A stretch of 64,000 nucleotides of DNA, taken from positions 744,001 through 808,000 of the forward strand of contig JADGAX010000001.1 of NCBI GenBank assembly GCA_015231795.1. The letters are read 5' to 3'. Below, in pieces: positions 10,044 through 17,979 of this stretch. Position 1 is the first letter of the stretch. Each line of letters starts with the position of its first letter. Source of the stretch: Alphaproteobacteria bacterium. Lineage in GTDB: Bacteria; Pseudomonadota; Alphaproteobacteria; Rhodospirillales; WMHbin7. The translations under genes were made by a program, and so were the position numbers. Below the pieces are notes generated by a model. That model made no database searches, was not told where the DNA came from, and saw only the letters and a list, made by a program, of their open reading frames with translations.

Positions 10044-11386
10044 TGCATCCAGAAGGCGGCGCTGTGACGACCATTCTGTTTGGCCTCGACCCCATGTGGG
10101 TGTCCGGCGTCATTCTGATCGCCACCTACGCCGCCATCATGAGCGAAAAGATCAACCGCGCCATCGTCTCATTGCTGGGCGCTGGCGTCATGATCCTGGT
10201 GGGCGTGCTCAATCAGGAAATGGCCGTGCGCGGGGTGGACTTCAACACCATCGCCCTTTTGACCGGCATGATGATCATTGTGTCCGTCACCAGAAAATCC
10301 GGCGTCTTTCAGTATGTCGCCATTTGGTCGGCCAAACAGGTCAAGGCCAATCCGGCGGGCATCATGCTGATGCTGCAAATCGTCACCGCCGTCTTTTCGG
10401 CCCTGCTCGACAACGTGACCACCGTGCTTTTGATCGTGCCGGTCACCATGGTCATTTGCGACGAATTGAAGATCAAACCCTATCCCATCCTGGTCGCCGA
10501 AATCTTCGCCTCCAATATCGGCGGCACCTCGACCCTGATCGGCGATCCGCCCAACATCATCATCGGCTCGGCCACCGGCCTGACCTTCAACGACTTCCTG
10601 TTCAACTTGGCCCCCGTGGCCATTGTGGTGCAGATCGTCACCGCCGCCATTTTCCATGTCATGTGGGGCAGAAAACTGCACGCCACGGCGGAAAACCGCG
10701 AGCGGGTGATGAAGTTCAACGAGCTTGAAGCCATCACCGACTGGCGGCTCTTGAAACAGTCTTTGTCCGTGGTTTTTCTGGTCATTCTGGGCTTCGTGCT
10801 GGCTCGCCAGCTGCATCTTGAACCCGGCACCATCGCCATGACCGGCGCCGCCGTGCTGATGCTGCTGGCCAATTTCGGGCGCGACGCCGAAACCCAAAGC
10901 CATGAAGTGCATCACACCTTCACCGAAGTCGAATGGATCACCATTTTCTTCTTCGTCGGCCTTTTCATGGTGGTCAGCGGCGTCGAACATGCGGGCGTTT
11001 TGAAGATGCTGGCCGAGCACTTGATCGCCGCCACCGGCGGCGACTTGGCCGTGACCGCCATCGCCATCCTTTGGTCGTCGGCCATCCTGTCGGCGGTCAT
11101 CGACAACATTCCCTTCGTCGCCACCATGATCCCGCTGATCAAGAACATGGCGCCCACCTTCGGCGGACCTGAAGGGCTGCTTCCTCTTTGGTGGTGCCTA
11201 AGCCTGGGCGCCTGCCTGGGCGGCAACGGCACCTTGATCGGCGCCTCGGCCAACCTGACCGTGGCCGGACTGGCCGAGCGCGGCGGCACGGCCTTCAAAT
11301 TCATCCCTTATATGAAAATCGCCTTCCCCTTGATGCTGATCAGCATCGTGATCAGCACCTTTTACGTCTGGTGGCGCTATCTTTAG
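10043..11386 (+). CDS. ArsB/NhaD-family ion transporter, paralogue 2
   Basis: A 447-residue polytopic transporter closely resembling the protein at 8191-9522 along its whole length and sharing the motifs LLDNVTTVLLIVPVT, LIGDPPNIIIGSATG, VIDNIPFVATMIP and GNGTLIGASANLTVAGLAE. Differences are mostly conservative, concentrated in the N-terminal leader (MHPEGGAVTTILFGLD) and the central loop (KLHATAENRERVMKFNELEAI). Translation is coupled to the CBS gene by a one-base stop/start overlap. A terminator-like hairpin follows. Confidence 0.85.
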   Translation: MHPEGGAVTTILFGLDPMWVSGVILIATYAAIMSEKINRAIVSLLGAGVMILVGVLNQEMAVRGVDFNTIALLTGMMIIVSVTRKSGVFQYVAIWSAKQVKANPAGIMLMLQIVTAVFSALLDNVTTVLLIVPVTMVICDELKIKPYPILVAEIFASNIGGTSTLIGDPPNIIIGSATGLTFNDFLFNLAPVAIVVQIVTAAIFHVMWGRKLHATAENRERVMKFNELEAITDWRLLKQSLSVVFLVILGFVLARQLHLEPGTIAMTGAAVLMLLANFGRDAETQSHEVHHTFTEVEWITIFFFVGLFMVVSGVEHAGVLKMLAEHLIAATGGDLAVTAIAILWSSAILSAVIDNIPFVATMIPLIKNMAPTFGGPEGLLPLWWCLSLGACLGGNGTLIGASANLTVAGLAERGGTAFKFIPYMKIAFPLMLISIVISTFYVWWRYL

Positions 11387-11400
11387 CTGGCTGCGCGAAT

Positions 11401-11430
11401 AATCGCCTTGGGGCACCCCCCAAGGCGATT
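11401..11430 (+). terminator. Hairpin between convergent genes
   Basis: AATCGCCTTGGGG pairs perfectly with CCCCAAGGCGATT (13 bp) across a CACC loop. It lies 15 bases after the second transporter and 17 bases after the DUF1476 gene reading the other way, so it could serve both. No T-run follows on either strand. Confidence 0.55.
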
Positions 11431-11446
11431 GTGTCGGCGATGCGAA

Positions 11447-11767
11447 TCAGGACTTATGCTCGTCTTGCACTTGCTTCCTGGCGATGTGCAGGAACTCGCC
11501 CAGTTTCTCGCGGATGGTCTGGTGGTCGGCCTTGCCGTCCAGATCCTTGGCCAGCTTGCGCACCACGTCCTCGTCGCCCTTTTCCTCGAAATCGGCATGC
11601 ACGACGTCCTTGGCGTAATCCATCGCCGCCTGGCCGATCAGCCCCAGCAATTCGGCGGCCCACAGGCCTGCCAGCTTGTTCCTGCGGGCTACCGCCTTGA
11701 ATTCCAAGGCCTCGTCTTGCTGATGCTTTTGCTCGTGGGCTTTGCTTGTCTTGCGAATGTCAACCAT
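11447..11767 (-). CDS. DUF1476 protein, F1F0-ATPase inhibitor (zeta) subunit
   Basis: A 106-residue soluble, largely helical protein with the DUF1476 hallmark sequence FKAVARRNKLAGLWAAELLG and DFEEKGDEDVVRKLAKDL. In Paracoccus and other alphaproteobacteria this family is the zeta subunit that binds F1-ATPase and blocks ATP hydrolysis. The frame opens further upstream, but the ATG at 11767 (MVDIRKTSKAHEQKHQQDE) matches the family start and has AAGGA seven bases before it. It diverges from the cupredoxin-like gene. Confidence 0.88.
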   Translation of the reverse strand: MVDIRKTSKAHEQKHQQDEALEFKAVARRNKLAGLWAAELLGLIGQAAMDYAKDVVHADFEEKGDEDVVRKLAKDLDGKADHQTIREKLGEFLHIARKQVQDEHKS

Positions 11768-11887
11768 GGTGGCGTCCTTGTTTGTGATTTGAAGCGCATT
11801 GTGATCCAGCCCGGTCAGGGCCGCAAGCGCCCTGCTTGCCCTGCCAGCGGGTTTCACGTATGATCCCAACACTTTGTCGTTACGGGG

Positions 11888-12430
11888 ATGTCCATGTTCA
11901 AGCCCTTGCGTTTGCCCGCCATTGCTCTGGCCGCGTCCGTGGCCATGACCGCCCTTCCCGCCCATGCCGTGGCGCCGGGAATAGCACCCGCTGTGTTCAT
12001 CGGCGTCTTCACCGCCGCCGGACCCGTACTGACCTTGGGCCAGGAAGCCCTGGCCAGCGTCGGCTTTTCCAATTCCGAGCAGCGCGCCAAGGCCGAGGAA
12101 GCCCTGAAAACCGCCGATTGGGAAAAAGCCAAGCGCGTTTCCCTCAAGCTGGAAGACGATCTCATCAGCCCGGCTTGGCTGCGCCTGAAGGCTGGACAGC
12201 CCTATATTCTGGTTCTGGAGAATACCGACGGCGATTCGGGCACCCTGCGCGCCGCCGATTTCTTCGCCAATGCCGCCTCCAACTCCTCCTCCACCCTGGG
12301 CATGGTGGGCGTAGGCGCCGAAGAAAAGCGCGAAATCCGCCTGCTGGTCCTGGAGAAGGGCGTCTATGACATGGATATGGGCCTGTTCTCCACCGCCTGG
12401 GGCATTCTGGGCAAGATCGAAGTTTACTGA
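11888..12430 (+). CDS. Secreted cupredoxin-like protein
   Basis: A 180-residue protein with a Sec signal peptide (LRLPAIALAASVAMTALPAHA, probable cleavage after AHA). The second half, LKAGQPYILVLENTDGDSG...RAADFFANA...KREIRLLVLEKGVYDMDMG, resembles the beta-sandwich of cupredoxin_1/EfeO-like domains. The usual copper ligands (paired His, Cys) are missing, so it may be a cupredoxin fold without copper. Start is ATG at 11888, or ATG at 11894 two codons later. Its stop codon lies just before the SRP RNA promoter. Confidence 0.6.
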   Translation: MSMFKPLRLPAIALAASVAMTALPAHAVAPGIAPAVFIGVFTAAGPVLTLGQEALASVGFSNSEQRAKAEEALKTADWEKAKRVSLKLEDDLISPAWLRLKAGQPYILVLENTDGDSGTLRAADFFANAASNSSSTLGMVGVGAEEKREIRLLVLEKGVYDMDMGLFSTAWGILGKIEVY

Positions 12431-12437
12431 TTGACGC

Positions 12438-12465
12438 TTGATTCCCGAACCGGGGTCGCTATGCT
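12438..12465 (+). promoter_or_regulatory. Promoter for SRP RNA
   Basis: TTGATT (12438-12443) and TATGCT (12460-12465) are spaced by 16 bases. The -10 ends six bases before the predicted first base of the SRP RNA at 12472, the expected geometry for a sigma-70-type promoter. Confidence 0.65.
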
Positions 12466-12471
12466 GCCCCC

Positions 12472-12567
12472 GGGAGACCGGCGACGGACGAGTTCCTCGC
12501 CAACCCGGTCAGGTCCGGAAGGAAGCAGCCGTAACGAGTTCAGATTCGGGTCGGCGTCCGGTCTCCC
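12472..12567 (+). ncRNA. ffs: Signal recognition particle RNA (4.5S, small type)
   Basis: A 96-base segment whose ends pair (GGGAGACCGG at the 5' end with CCGGTCTCCC at the 3' end) and which contains the invariant SRP domain IV core: GGTCAGGTCCGGAAGGAAGCAGCC, split here as GGTCAGGTCCGGAAGG and AAGCAGCC, with the tetraloop in the middle. It forms the RNA scaffold for Ffh in membrane-protein targeting. Its position directly before dnaX is typical of proteobacteria. Confidence 0.95.
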
Positions 12568-12594
12568 ACCCTTTAGGCTTCCTTTGAACTCGCC

Positions 12595-14292
12595 ATGACA
12601 GAACCCGCCGCCTACCGCGTTCTGGCGCGCAAGTACCGCCCGACCACCTTCGCCGACTTGATCGGCCAGGAAGCGATGGTGCGCACGCTGAGAAACGCCA
12701 TCGCCAGCGGCAGGCTTGCCCACGCCTTCGTGCTGACCGGCGTGCGCGGCGTCGGCAAAACCACCACGGCCCGCATCATCGCCCGCGCCCTCAACTGCGC
12801 CGAAGGCCCCACCGACAAGCCTTGCGGCATCTGCGCCCACTGCACCTCGATCGCCGAAGACCGGCATGTCGATGTGCTGGAAATGGACGCCGCCAGCCGC
12901 ACGGGCGTCAACGACATCCGCGAGATCATCGAAGGGGTGCGCTACCGCCCCACCCAGGCCCGTTTCAAGATCTACATCATCGACGAAGTGCATATGCTGT
13001 CGACCGCCGCCTTCAACGCGTTGTTGAAAACGCTGGAAGAGCCGCCCGAGCATGTGAAATTCATCTTCGCCACCACCGAAATCCGCAAGGTGCCGATCAC
13101 CGTTTTGTCGCGCTGCCAGCGCTTCGACCTGAAGCGCGTCGATTCCGACATGCTGGCCGCCCATTTCGCTAATATCGCCGAAAAGGAAGGCGCTGCCGCC
13201 GAGCCGGGCGCCTTGGCCCTGATCGCCAGAGCCGCCGACGGCTCGGTGCGTGACGGCTTGTCGCTGCTGGATCAGGCGATTTCGCATGGCGAAGGCAAGA
13301 TCGACGAGGCCCTGGTGCGCGACATGCTGGGATTGGCCGACCGGGTGCGCACCTTCGATCTTTTCGAATCCGTGATGAAGGGCGAGATGGCTCAGGCCCT
13401 TGATCTGCTTGGCCAATCCTATGCCAGCGGGGCCGATCCCGCCGTGGTGCTGGAAGACATGCTGGAACTGGTGCATTGGCTGACCCGGGTCAAACTGGCC
13501 CCGCAGTTGGCCGAAGCGCCGGGCGTTGCGGAAGCGGAACGCGTGCGCGGAGGTGGGATGGCCTCCAGCCTGTCCATGGCCTCGCTGACCCGCGCTTGGC
13601 AAATGCTGCTGAAGGGGCTTTCGGAGGCCAGAAGCGCCCCCTCGCCCTTGCAGGCCGCCGAAATGGTGCTGATCCGCTTGGCCTTCGCCGCCGATCTGCC
13701 CAGCCCCGCCGACGCGGTGGAAGCGGTGCGGCGCAACCCGCCCGCCAATCCGGGCGGCCCCATGACGTCGCCCTCCCCGTCCGGTGGCGGAGCCAGGGCC
13801 GTGGCTGGCGGAGGAAGCGTCAGCTACGACAGCGCGCCCGCCCCAGCGCCCCGCGCCGCCATCGCCATGCCGCAGACCTTTGCCGAGGCGGTGGCCTTGT
13901 TCGCCGAACGCCTCGAGCCGGTGATCACCGCCCATTTGCAGGCCAGCGTGCATCTGGTTCATTTCGAGCCGGGGCGTATCGAGATCAATCCCATGGCGCA
14001 TGCGCCCAAGGATTTGGCCAACCGGGCAGGCGCGCTGCTGACCGAATGGACCGGCAAACGCTGGGTGGTCAGCGTTTCGAACAAGCCGGGCCAGGAAACC
14101 CTGCGCGGCCAGGAACTGGCCGAAGTCGCCAAGAAAAAAGCTGATGCGGCAAGACACCCGCTGGTGCAGGCCGTGCTGGCCGCCTTTCCCGACGCCAGCA
14201 TCGAAGCCGTGCGCGCCGCAGCGATTCCCGAAGCCGAAGCCGTGGTTTTCGACACCCTTCCCGACATGCCAACCCAGGACGAGGACCTATGA
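12595..14292 (+). CDS. dnaX: DNA polymerase III subunits gamma/tau
   Basis: Clamp-loader ATPase, 565 residues. The N-terminal RFC-like AAA+ module has [16 protein letters not shown], Walker [14 protein letters not shown], the four-cysteine zinc module ([16 protein letters not shown]), Walker [11 protein letters not shown] and the SRC sensor motif [10 protein letters not shown] Gly/Pro/Ala-rich linker near residues 380-425 leads to the tau-specific C-terminal domain that contacts the polymerase. I see no obvious slippery sequence, so a separate gamma product is not supported. The stop overlaps the next start as ATGA. Confidence 0.96.
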   Translation: MTEPAAYRVLARKYRPTTFADLIGQEAMVRTLRNAIASGRLAHAFVLTGVRGVGKTTTARIIARALNCAEGPTDKPCGICAHCTSIAEDRHVDVLEMDAASRTGVNDIREIIEGVRYRPTQARFKIYIIDEVHMLSTAAFNALLKTLEEPPEHVKFIFATTEIRKVPITVLSRCQRFDLKRVDSDMLAAHFANIAEKEGAAAEPGALALIARAADGSVRDGLSLLDQAISHGEGKIDEALVRDMLGLADRVRTFDLFESVMKGEMAQALDLLGQSYASGADPAVVLEDMLELVHWLTRVKLAPQLAEAPGVAEAERVRGGGMASSLSMASLTRAWQMLLKGLSEARSAPSPLQAAEMVLIRLAFAADLPSPADAVEAVRRNPPANPGGPMTSPSPSGGGARAVAGGGSVSYDSAPAPAPRAAIAMPQTFAEAVALFAERLEPVITAHLQASVHLVHFEPGRIEINPMAHAPKDLANRAGALLTEWTGKRWVVSVSNKPGQETLRGQELAEVAKKKADAARHPLVQAVLAAFPDASIEAVRAAAIPEAEAVVFDTLPDMPTQDEDL

Positions 14293-14612
14293 AGAATATC
14301 GGACAGTTGATGAAGCAGGCCCAGCAGATGCAAAGCAAGATGGCCGAGATGCAGGCCAAGCTGGCCGAAGCCGAAATGAGCGGCGCTTCCGGCGGCGGCA
14401 TGGTCGCCATCACCGTCAACGGCAAGGGCGACATCAAAAAGATCTCCATCGACCCCAAGATTTTGAATGCCGACGACAAGGAAATGGTGGAAGACCTGAT
14501 CGTCGCCGCCTACAACGACGCCAAGGCCAAGGTGGAAGCCTTCATGCAAGAAGAGATGGCGAAGATGACGGGCGGCTTGCAGTTGCCGCCTGGAATGAAA
14601 TTGCCGTTTTAA
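14289..14612 (+). CDS. YbaB/EbfC family nucleoid-associated protein
   Basis: A small (107 aa) DNA-binding protein of the YbaB/EbfC family. It has a long N-terminal helix ([25 protein letters not shown]) and the core [22 protein letters not shown] followed by [14 protein letters not shown]. It forms dimers that bind and bend DNA. It overlaps dnaX by four bases (ATGA) and precedes recR, the standard dnaX-ybaB-recR operon. Confidence 0.95.
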   Translation: MKNIGQLMKQAQQMQSKMAEMQAKLAEAEMSGASGGGMVAITVNGKGDIKKISIDPKILNADDKEMVEDLIVAAYNDAKAKVEAFMQEEMAKMTGGLQLPPGMKLPF

Positions 14613-14627
14613 TGCGTCCATTCCATT

Positions 14628-14687
14628 CGTCATGCCCGGACTTGATCCGGGCATCCATGGATCGCCGGGTCAAGCCCGGCGATGACG
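14628..14687. repeat. Dispersed palindromic repeat, CGTCATGCCC type, copy 2
   Basis: About 60 bases between ybaB and recR. CGTCAT pairs with ATGACG at the ends, with inner hairpins GCCCGGacttgatCCGGGC and GCCGGGtcaaGCCCGGC and a central ATCCATGGAT palindrome. Same family as 4263-4343. Inside an operon it probably persists as a folded mRNA segment and may tune recR expression. Confidence 0.8.
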
Positions 14688-14703
14688 ACAAGGGAATATC
14701 ACC

Positions 14704-15297
14704 TTGAACAGCCCGGAAATCGAACATCTCATCCATCTTCTGTCGCGCCTGCCGGGCCTGGGGCCGCGCTCGGCCAGACGCGCCGCGCTGACGCTGCTGA
14801 AAAAGCGCGACACGTTGCTGGAACCTTTGGCCAAGGCGATGAGCGATGCGGCGGCGGCCATTCGCACCTGCCCCGACTGCGGTAATCTGGATACGCAAAC
14901 GCCCTGCGCCATCTGCGCGGACCAACGGCGCGACGCCAGCATCATCTGCGTGGTGGCCGATGTCGCCGATCTGTGGGCGCTGGATCGCTCGGGTTCTTAT
15001 CGCGGGCTTTACCATGTGCTGGGCGGAACGCTGTCGGCGTTGGATGGCATCGGCCCCGACGATCTGAACCTAACCCGCCTGATCGAGCGCGTGGCGGACA
15101 AAAGCGTCAATGAAGTCATCCTGGCCCTGGGCGCCACCGTCGCCGGTCAGGCGACGGCGCATTATCTGGCCGAACGGCTGGAACGTCCCGATTTGCAGAT
15201 TTCCGGCCTGGCCCATGGCGTGCCGGTGGGCGGCGAACTCGACTATCTGGACGATGGCACGCTAAGTGCGGCCATGACGGCCAGAAGACCGGTGTGA
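14704..15297 (+). CDS. recR: Recombination mediator protein RecR
   Basis: Part of the RecFOR pathway that loads RecA at gaps. The 197 residues are full length: helix-hairpin-helix [19 protein letters not shown], a four-Cys zinc finger ([16 protein letters not shown]), and a Toprim domain with [26 protein letters not shown]. Start is TTG at 14704 (LNSPEIEHL) with AAGGGA upstream; there is no nearby in-frame ATG. A TTG start plus an upstream palindromic repeat suggests weak translation. Confidence 0.95.
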   Translation: MNSPEIEHLIHLLSRLPGLGPRSARRAALTLLKKRDTLLEPLAKAMSDAAAAIRTCPDCGNLDTQTPCAICADQRRDASIICVVADVADLWALDRSGSYRGLYHVLGGTLSALDGIGPDDLNLTRLIERVADKSVNEVILALGATVAGQATAHYLAERLERPDLQISGLAHGVPVGGELDYLDDGTLSAAMTARRPV

Positions 15298-15298
15298 T

Positions 15299-15562
15299 CT
15301 ACTTTCCGTTGGTGGCCGACAGGACCACCGTATCGCCGGTGATGACGAAGGTGACTTCGCCGTCCTTGGCCTTGTAGGTCCAACGTTCGACCGGTCCCAG
15401 CTTGTCCACGCTTTGCGGACGCCCCAGAACGGACTCCAGCTTGGCGCGGGTTTCGACGCCTTCAGACTTCTTGACGATATCCGCCTTGGTCGGATCGCCG
15501 CAGGCGATTAGCAGCAGCGGCAAAGCCAGGATCAATCGGCGCATGGCAAAATTTCCTTTCAT
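15299..15562 (-). CDS. Small lipoprotein, SmpA/OmlA-like
   Basis: An 87-residue predicted lipoprotein. After a short basic start (MKGNFAMRR) comes a hydrophobic stretch ending in the lipobox LLIAC, so the mature protein should begin with lipidated Cys. The rest (KADIVKKSEGVETRAKLESVLGRP...VERWTYKAKDGEVTFVI) resembles the BamE/SmpA-type repeat. I chose ATG 15562 because it overlaps the NfeD stop as ATGA; ATG at 15544 is an alternative. It is the last gene of the qmcA-nfeD operon. Confidence 0.7.
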   Translation of the reverse strand: MKGNFAMRRLILALPLLLIACGDPTKADIVKKSEGVETRAKLESVLGRPQSVDKLGPVERWTYKAKDGEVTFVITGDTVVLSATNGK

Positions 15563-16014
15563 ACAGCTTCCACCGTCAGCACGGAACCATCGGCGCCCGT
15601 GATGCGCACCTGAACACCCGCCGGCAGATCGGGTCCCCTTACTTTCCAACTAGTGTCGCCCAGCTTCAAACGGCCCACCCCGTTGGCGATGGGGTCTTCC
15701 AATGTGCCCGTTCTTCCGATCAGCGTTTTGGCGCGCTCGTTCAGTTCCGGGTGATCGGTGCGCTGGCGCATCTTGTCCCACCAATTGCGGCCCACGACGG
15801 CGCTGGCCATCGAAACGCCCGCCAGAACCATGCTTTCATGACGCCAGCCATAGCCCGGAAAGCCCAGCGAGAAAAATCCCGCCGCCACCGCGCCGACGCC
15901 CAGCCACAAGAACAGCACGCCGGGAACGACGAGTTCGAGGACGAAACAGGCGGCGGCAACGATCCACCAATGCCAGAAGAGAATGTCTTGTACCGGAGAC
16001 GCGTCGATGACCAT
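15559..16014 (-). CDS. NfeD-like membrane protein
   Basis: A 151-residue short NfeD homologue (YbbK class). The N-terminal half has two or three hydrophobic helices (HWWIVAAACFVLELVVPGVLFLWLGVGAVAAGFFSLG), and the C-terminal part is an OB-fold (LIGRTGTLEDPIANGVGRLKLGDTSWKVRG...VRITGADGSVLTVEAV). These proteins partner SPFH-domain proteins encoded next door, as here with the QmcA-like gene three bases upstream. The pair is thought to organise membrane microdomains and protein quality control. Confidence 0.88.
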   Translation of the reverse strand: MVIDASPVQDILFWHWWIVAAACFVLELVVPGVLFLWLGVGAVAAGFFSLGFPGYGWRHESMVLAGVSMASAVVGRNWWDKMRQRTDHPELNERAKTLIGRTGTLEDPIANGVGRLKLGDTSWKVRGPDLPAGVQVRITGADGSVLTVEAV

Positions 16015-16017
16015 GAA

Positions 16018-16935
16018 TTACTCCCTGCCCGGAAAGGCTTTCTTCGCCAGATCGGCGACGCCGCCCAGGGCGCCGATGACGCTGGCCGCTTCCAGAGGCA
16101 TCAATACCAGCTTCTCGTTGGGGGCCGAAGCGATCTCTTTGAGCGCATCGACATATTTCTGCGCCACGAAATAGTTGACCGCCTGCACATTGCCCTTGGC
16201 GATGGCGTCGGACACCGAGGACACCGCCCTGGCTTCGGCCTCGGCCTCGCGCTCGCGGGCTTCGGCGTCGCGGAAGGCGGCTTCGCGCCTGCCCTCGGCC
16301 GATAGGATTTGCGCCTGTTTCTCGCCCTCGGCCTTCAGAATGGCGGCTTGGCGCAGGCCTTCGGCTTCCAGGATGGCGGCGCGCTTGTCGCGTTCTGCCT
16401 TCATCTGGCGGGCCATGGCGTCGACCAGATCGCGGGGCGGCGCGATATCCTTGATCTCGATGCGCGTGACCTTGACCCCCCAAGATTCGGTCGCCTCGTC
16501 AACCACCCTGAGAAGCTGGGTGTTGATCTTGTCGCGCTGTGACAATAATTCGTCGAGATCCATGCCGCCCATCACGGTGCGGATGTTGGTCATGGTCAGA
16601 TTGAGGATGGCGTTATTGAGATTGGTGACTTCATAGGCCGCCTTGGCGGCGTCCAGCACCTGAAAGAAGACAACACCGTCCACGGTGACCATGGCGTTGT
16701 CGCGGGTAATCACCTCTTGCGACGGCACATCCACCACCTGTTCCATCATGTTCAGCTTGGCGCCGATGCTGTCGACGAAGGGAATGATCAGGCTTAGGCC
16801 TGGTTTCAAGGTCGTGGTGTAGCGGCCGAAGCGCTCGACGGTGAATTCGGCGCCCTGCGGCACGATCTTGACGCCCATGGTCAGAATGGCGACCGCCAGA
16901 GCGACGATGGCCAGGGCAAAAACGGATAGCTCCAT
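16018..16935 (-). CDS. SPFH/Band 7 membrane protein, QmcA-like
   Basis: About 305 residues. One N-terminal membrane helix ([22 protein letters not shown]) precedes an SPFH domain starting [22 protein letters not shown], with [27 protein letters not shown] long Ala/Glu-rich coiled coil follows (about residues 185-250), typical of the stomatin/QmcA group. These proteins oligomerise into membrane rings around FtsH-type proteases. ATG at 16935 (MELSVFAL) has GGGAGAG before it; an in-frame ATG at 16989 lacks a ribosome site and lengthens the protein atypically. Confidence 0.9.
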   Translation of the reverse strand: MELSVFALAIVALAVAILTMGVKIVPQGAEFTVERFGRYTTTLKPGLSLIIPFVDSIGAKLNMMEQVVDVPSQEVITRDNAMVTVDGVVFFQVLDAAKAAYEVTNLNNAILNLTMTNIRTVMGGMDLDELLSQRDKINTQLLRVVDEATESWGVKVTRIEIKDIAPPRDLVDAMARQMKAERDKRAAILEAEGLRQAAILKAEGEKQAQILSAEGRREAAFRDAEAREREAEAEARAVSSVSDAIAKGNVQAVNYFVAQKYVDALKEIASAPNEKLVLMPLEAASVIGALGGVADLAKKAFPGRE

Positions 16936-17019
16936 AGGTCTCTCCCCACAACTTCTATCATTCCCTGGCGCATGATAGCCGGAATGCACAGAATAAGGGA
17001 GTCTTCCCGGACGATGGAA

Positions 17020-17163
17020 TTATACCAAGCGGCAGAAAGAATGGCTCATTGCCGCTTGGACGCGGGCAAGGCCCGCGCGCGCCCATAGGCGCGGGAGCCA
17101 AGGGATGCGGAGCATCCCGCCCGGCGCATGAGGCTTGCATTAATCGGTTACGATTAATGCAAA
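17020..17163. repeat. Structured palindromic element, copy B
   Basis: Between qmcA and the SGNH gene. Successive hairpins: CCAAGCGGCA/TGCCGCTTGG, CGCGGGCaagGCCCGCG, CGCGCCcataGGCGCG, GGGATGCggaGCATCCC, then TTGCATTAATCGgttaCGATTAATGCAA. Order and loops match copies at 42841-42975 and 46770-46921 (the last in reverse orientation), while the stem sequences differ but stay complementary. The minus strand is open in a frame encoding LAPAPMGARGPCPRPSGNE, matching the peptide encoded by the copy inside the chaN-like gene. Confidence 0.85.
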
Positions 17164-17167
17164 CGTA

Positions 17168-17872
17168 TTAAGCGATCAGAACGGATTTTGGTCCGGGAAA
17201 GTGCAAACCCTCGGCCCTGGCGGAACCCGGCGCCGTGGGATTGAGATAGGAACGCCAAGCCGACCAGCGTCCGATATGATTGGCCAACGCCGCATGGCCT
17301 TCCGATGTCGGATGGACGCCATTGCCGCTGTCCAGGCTGCGCAGCCAGCGCCTGTCGCGCCCCAAGGTCGCCATCAGATCGAGATAGGGAATGTTCAGCC
17401 GCTCGGCCAGCATATGGTAGGCATCGTTCAAACAAGCCATGCGTCCTTGATTGAGCGACCAGACATGGCCTTCGGCATCGCGCCAAGCCGCCTTCATCCT
17501 GACCGGCGGCGGCCCCACCCACAAAGTGTGATAGCGGCGAAGACTGGTGCGCAAGGCGGTTTCGGCCCAATACAGGCTTTCCGGCAGCGACAGACGAACG
17601 CCGTCCTTTTCGCTGGCCGCCATGTCGGCAACGCCAAAGCAGAAAAGGACAAGAGCCTGAGCGCCCACCGGCAAGCGGGCCGCCAGTTCATCTTCGACGC
17701 GGGAAGCCAAATCGCGCGAGGTTTCGCAAGGAACGCCCAGCGACATCAGCTCGAACCGCCCGCCGAACGATGTTTCCGAGCGCGACAGTTGGCCCGTCCA
17801 GCCGACGCCGCCGGAATCGCCCAACGCCGTGGCCAAATCGTCGCCCAAAATGCAGATACGTAAACGGCTCAT
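17168..17872 (-). CDS. SGNH/GDSL hydrolase-fold protein with degenerate catalytic site
   Basis: A 234-residue protein with the SGNH-hydrolase layout. Block I is ILGDDLATALGDSGGVGWTG, and the C-terminal block is SGNGVHPTSEGHAALANHI. In active family members block I reads GDSL with the nucleophile Ser, and the last block has DxxH; here Ser is replaced by Asp and the Asp by Asn (NGVH), with only His left. It may be non-catalytic or use another mechanism. ATG at 17872 has AGGAGG upstream. No signal peptide is visible. Two FNR/CRP-like palindromes lie 12-62 bases upstream. Confidence 0.75.
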   Translation of the reverse strand: MSRLRICILGDDLATALGDSGGVGWTGQLSRSETSFGGRFELMSLGVPCETSRDLASRVEDELAARLPVGAQALVLFCFGVADMAASEKDGVRLSLPESLYWAETALRTSLRRYHTLWVGPPPVRMKAAWRDAEGHVWSLNQGRMACLNDAYHMLAERLNIPYLDLMATLGRDRRWLRSLDSGNGVHPTSEGHAALANHIGRWSAWRSYLNPTAPGSARAEGLHFPGPKSVLIA

Positions 17873-17883
17873 GAAAACCTCCT

Positions 17884-17895
17884 GATTCGAATCAT
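17884..17895. promoter_or_regulatory. FNR/CRP-like palindrome 1
   Basis: Perfect 12-base palindrome TGATTCGAATCA (TGAT-N4-ATCA), the core pattern of FNR/Crp-family operators. It lies 12 bases upstream of the SGNH start codon and so overlaps the ribosome-binding region. Its centre is 37 bases from that of a second, near-identical palindrome. Confidence 0.45.
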
Positions 17896-17918
17896 CGCAC
17901 CTGCGGTTCTGCCGCGCT

Positions 17919-17934
17919 GTGATCCGAATCACAT
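17919..17934. promoter_or_regulatory. FNR/CRP-like palindrome 2
   Basis: TGTGATCCGAATCACA matches the CRP consensus half-sites TGTGA-N6-TCACA, and its core TGATCCGAATCA differs by one base from palindrome 1. It is 47 bases upstream of the SGNH gene and 45 bases downstream of the cca stop codon. Control of the SGNH gene by an Fnr/Crp-family regulator is inference. Confidence 0.5.
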
Positions 17935-17979
17935 GATTTTCAAGATGTTGGGCCGCGATGGTAAATTTTTTGTTAAGGA

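Noticed and set aside
8191-11386. Part of a magnetosome gene island, because MamN belongs to the same transporter family
   Set aside because: No other mam/mms genes are present, and the two proteins look like general ArsB/NhaD-family members; family membership alone is not evidence.
12424-14157. A 577-codon open frame antisense to dnaX, and similar long antisense frames over lon, dxs and purA
   Set aside because: Frames opposite high-GC genes stay open by codon bias. They lack ribosome sites and domain signatures, while the sense strands encode textbook proteins.
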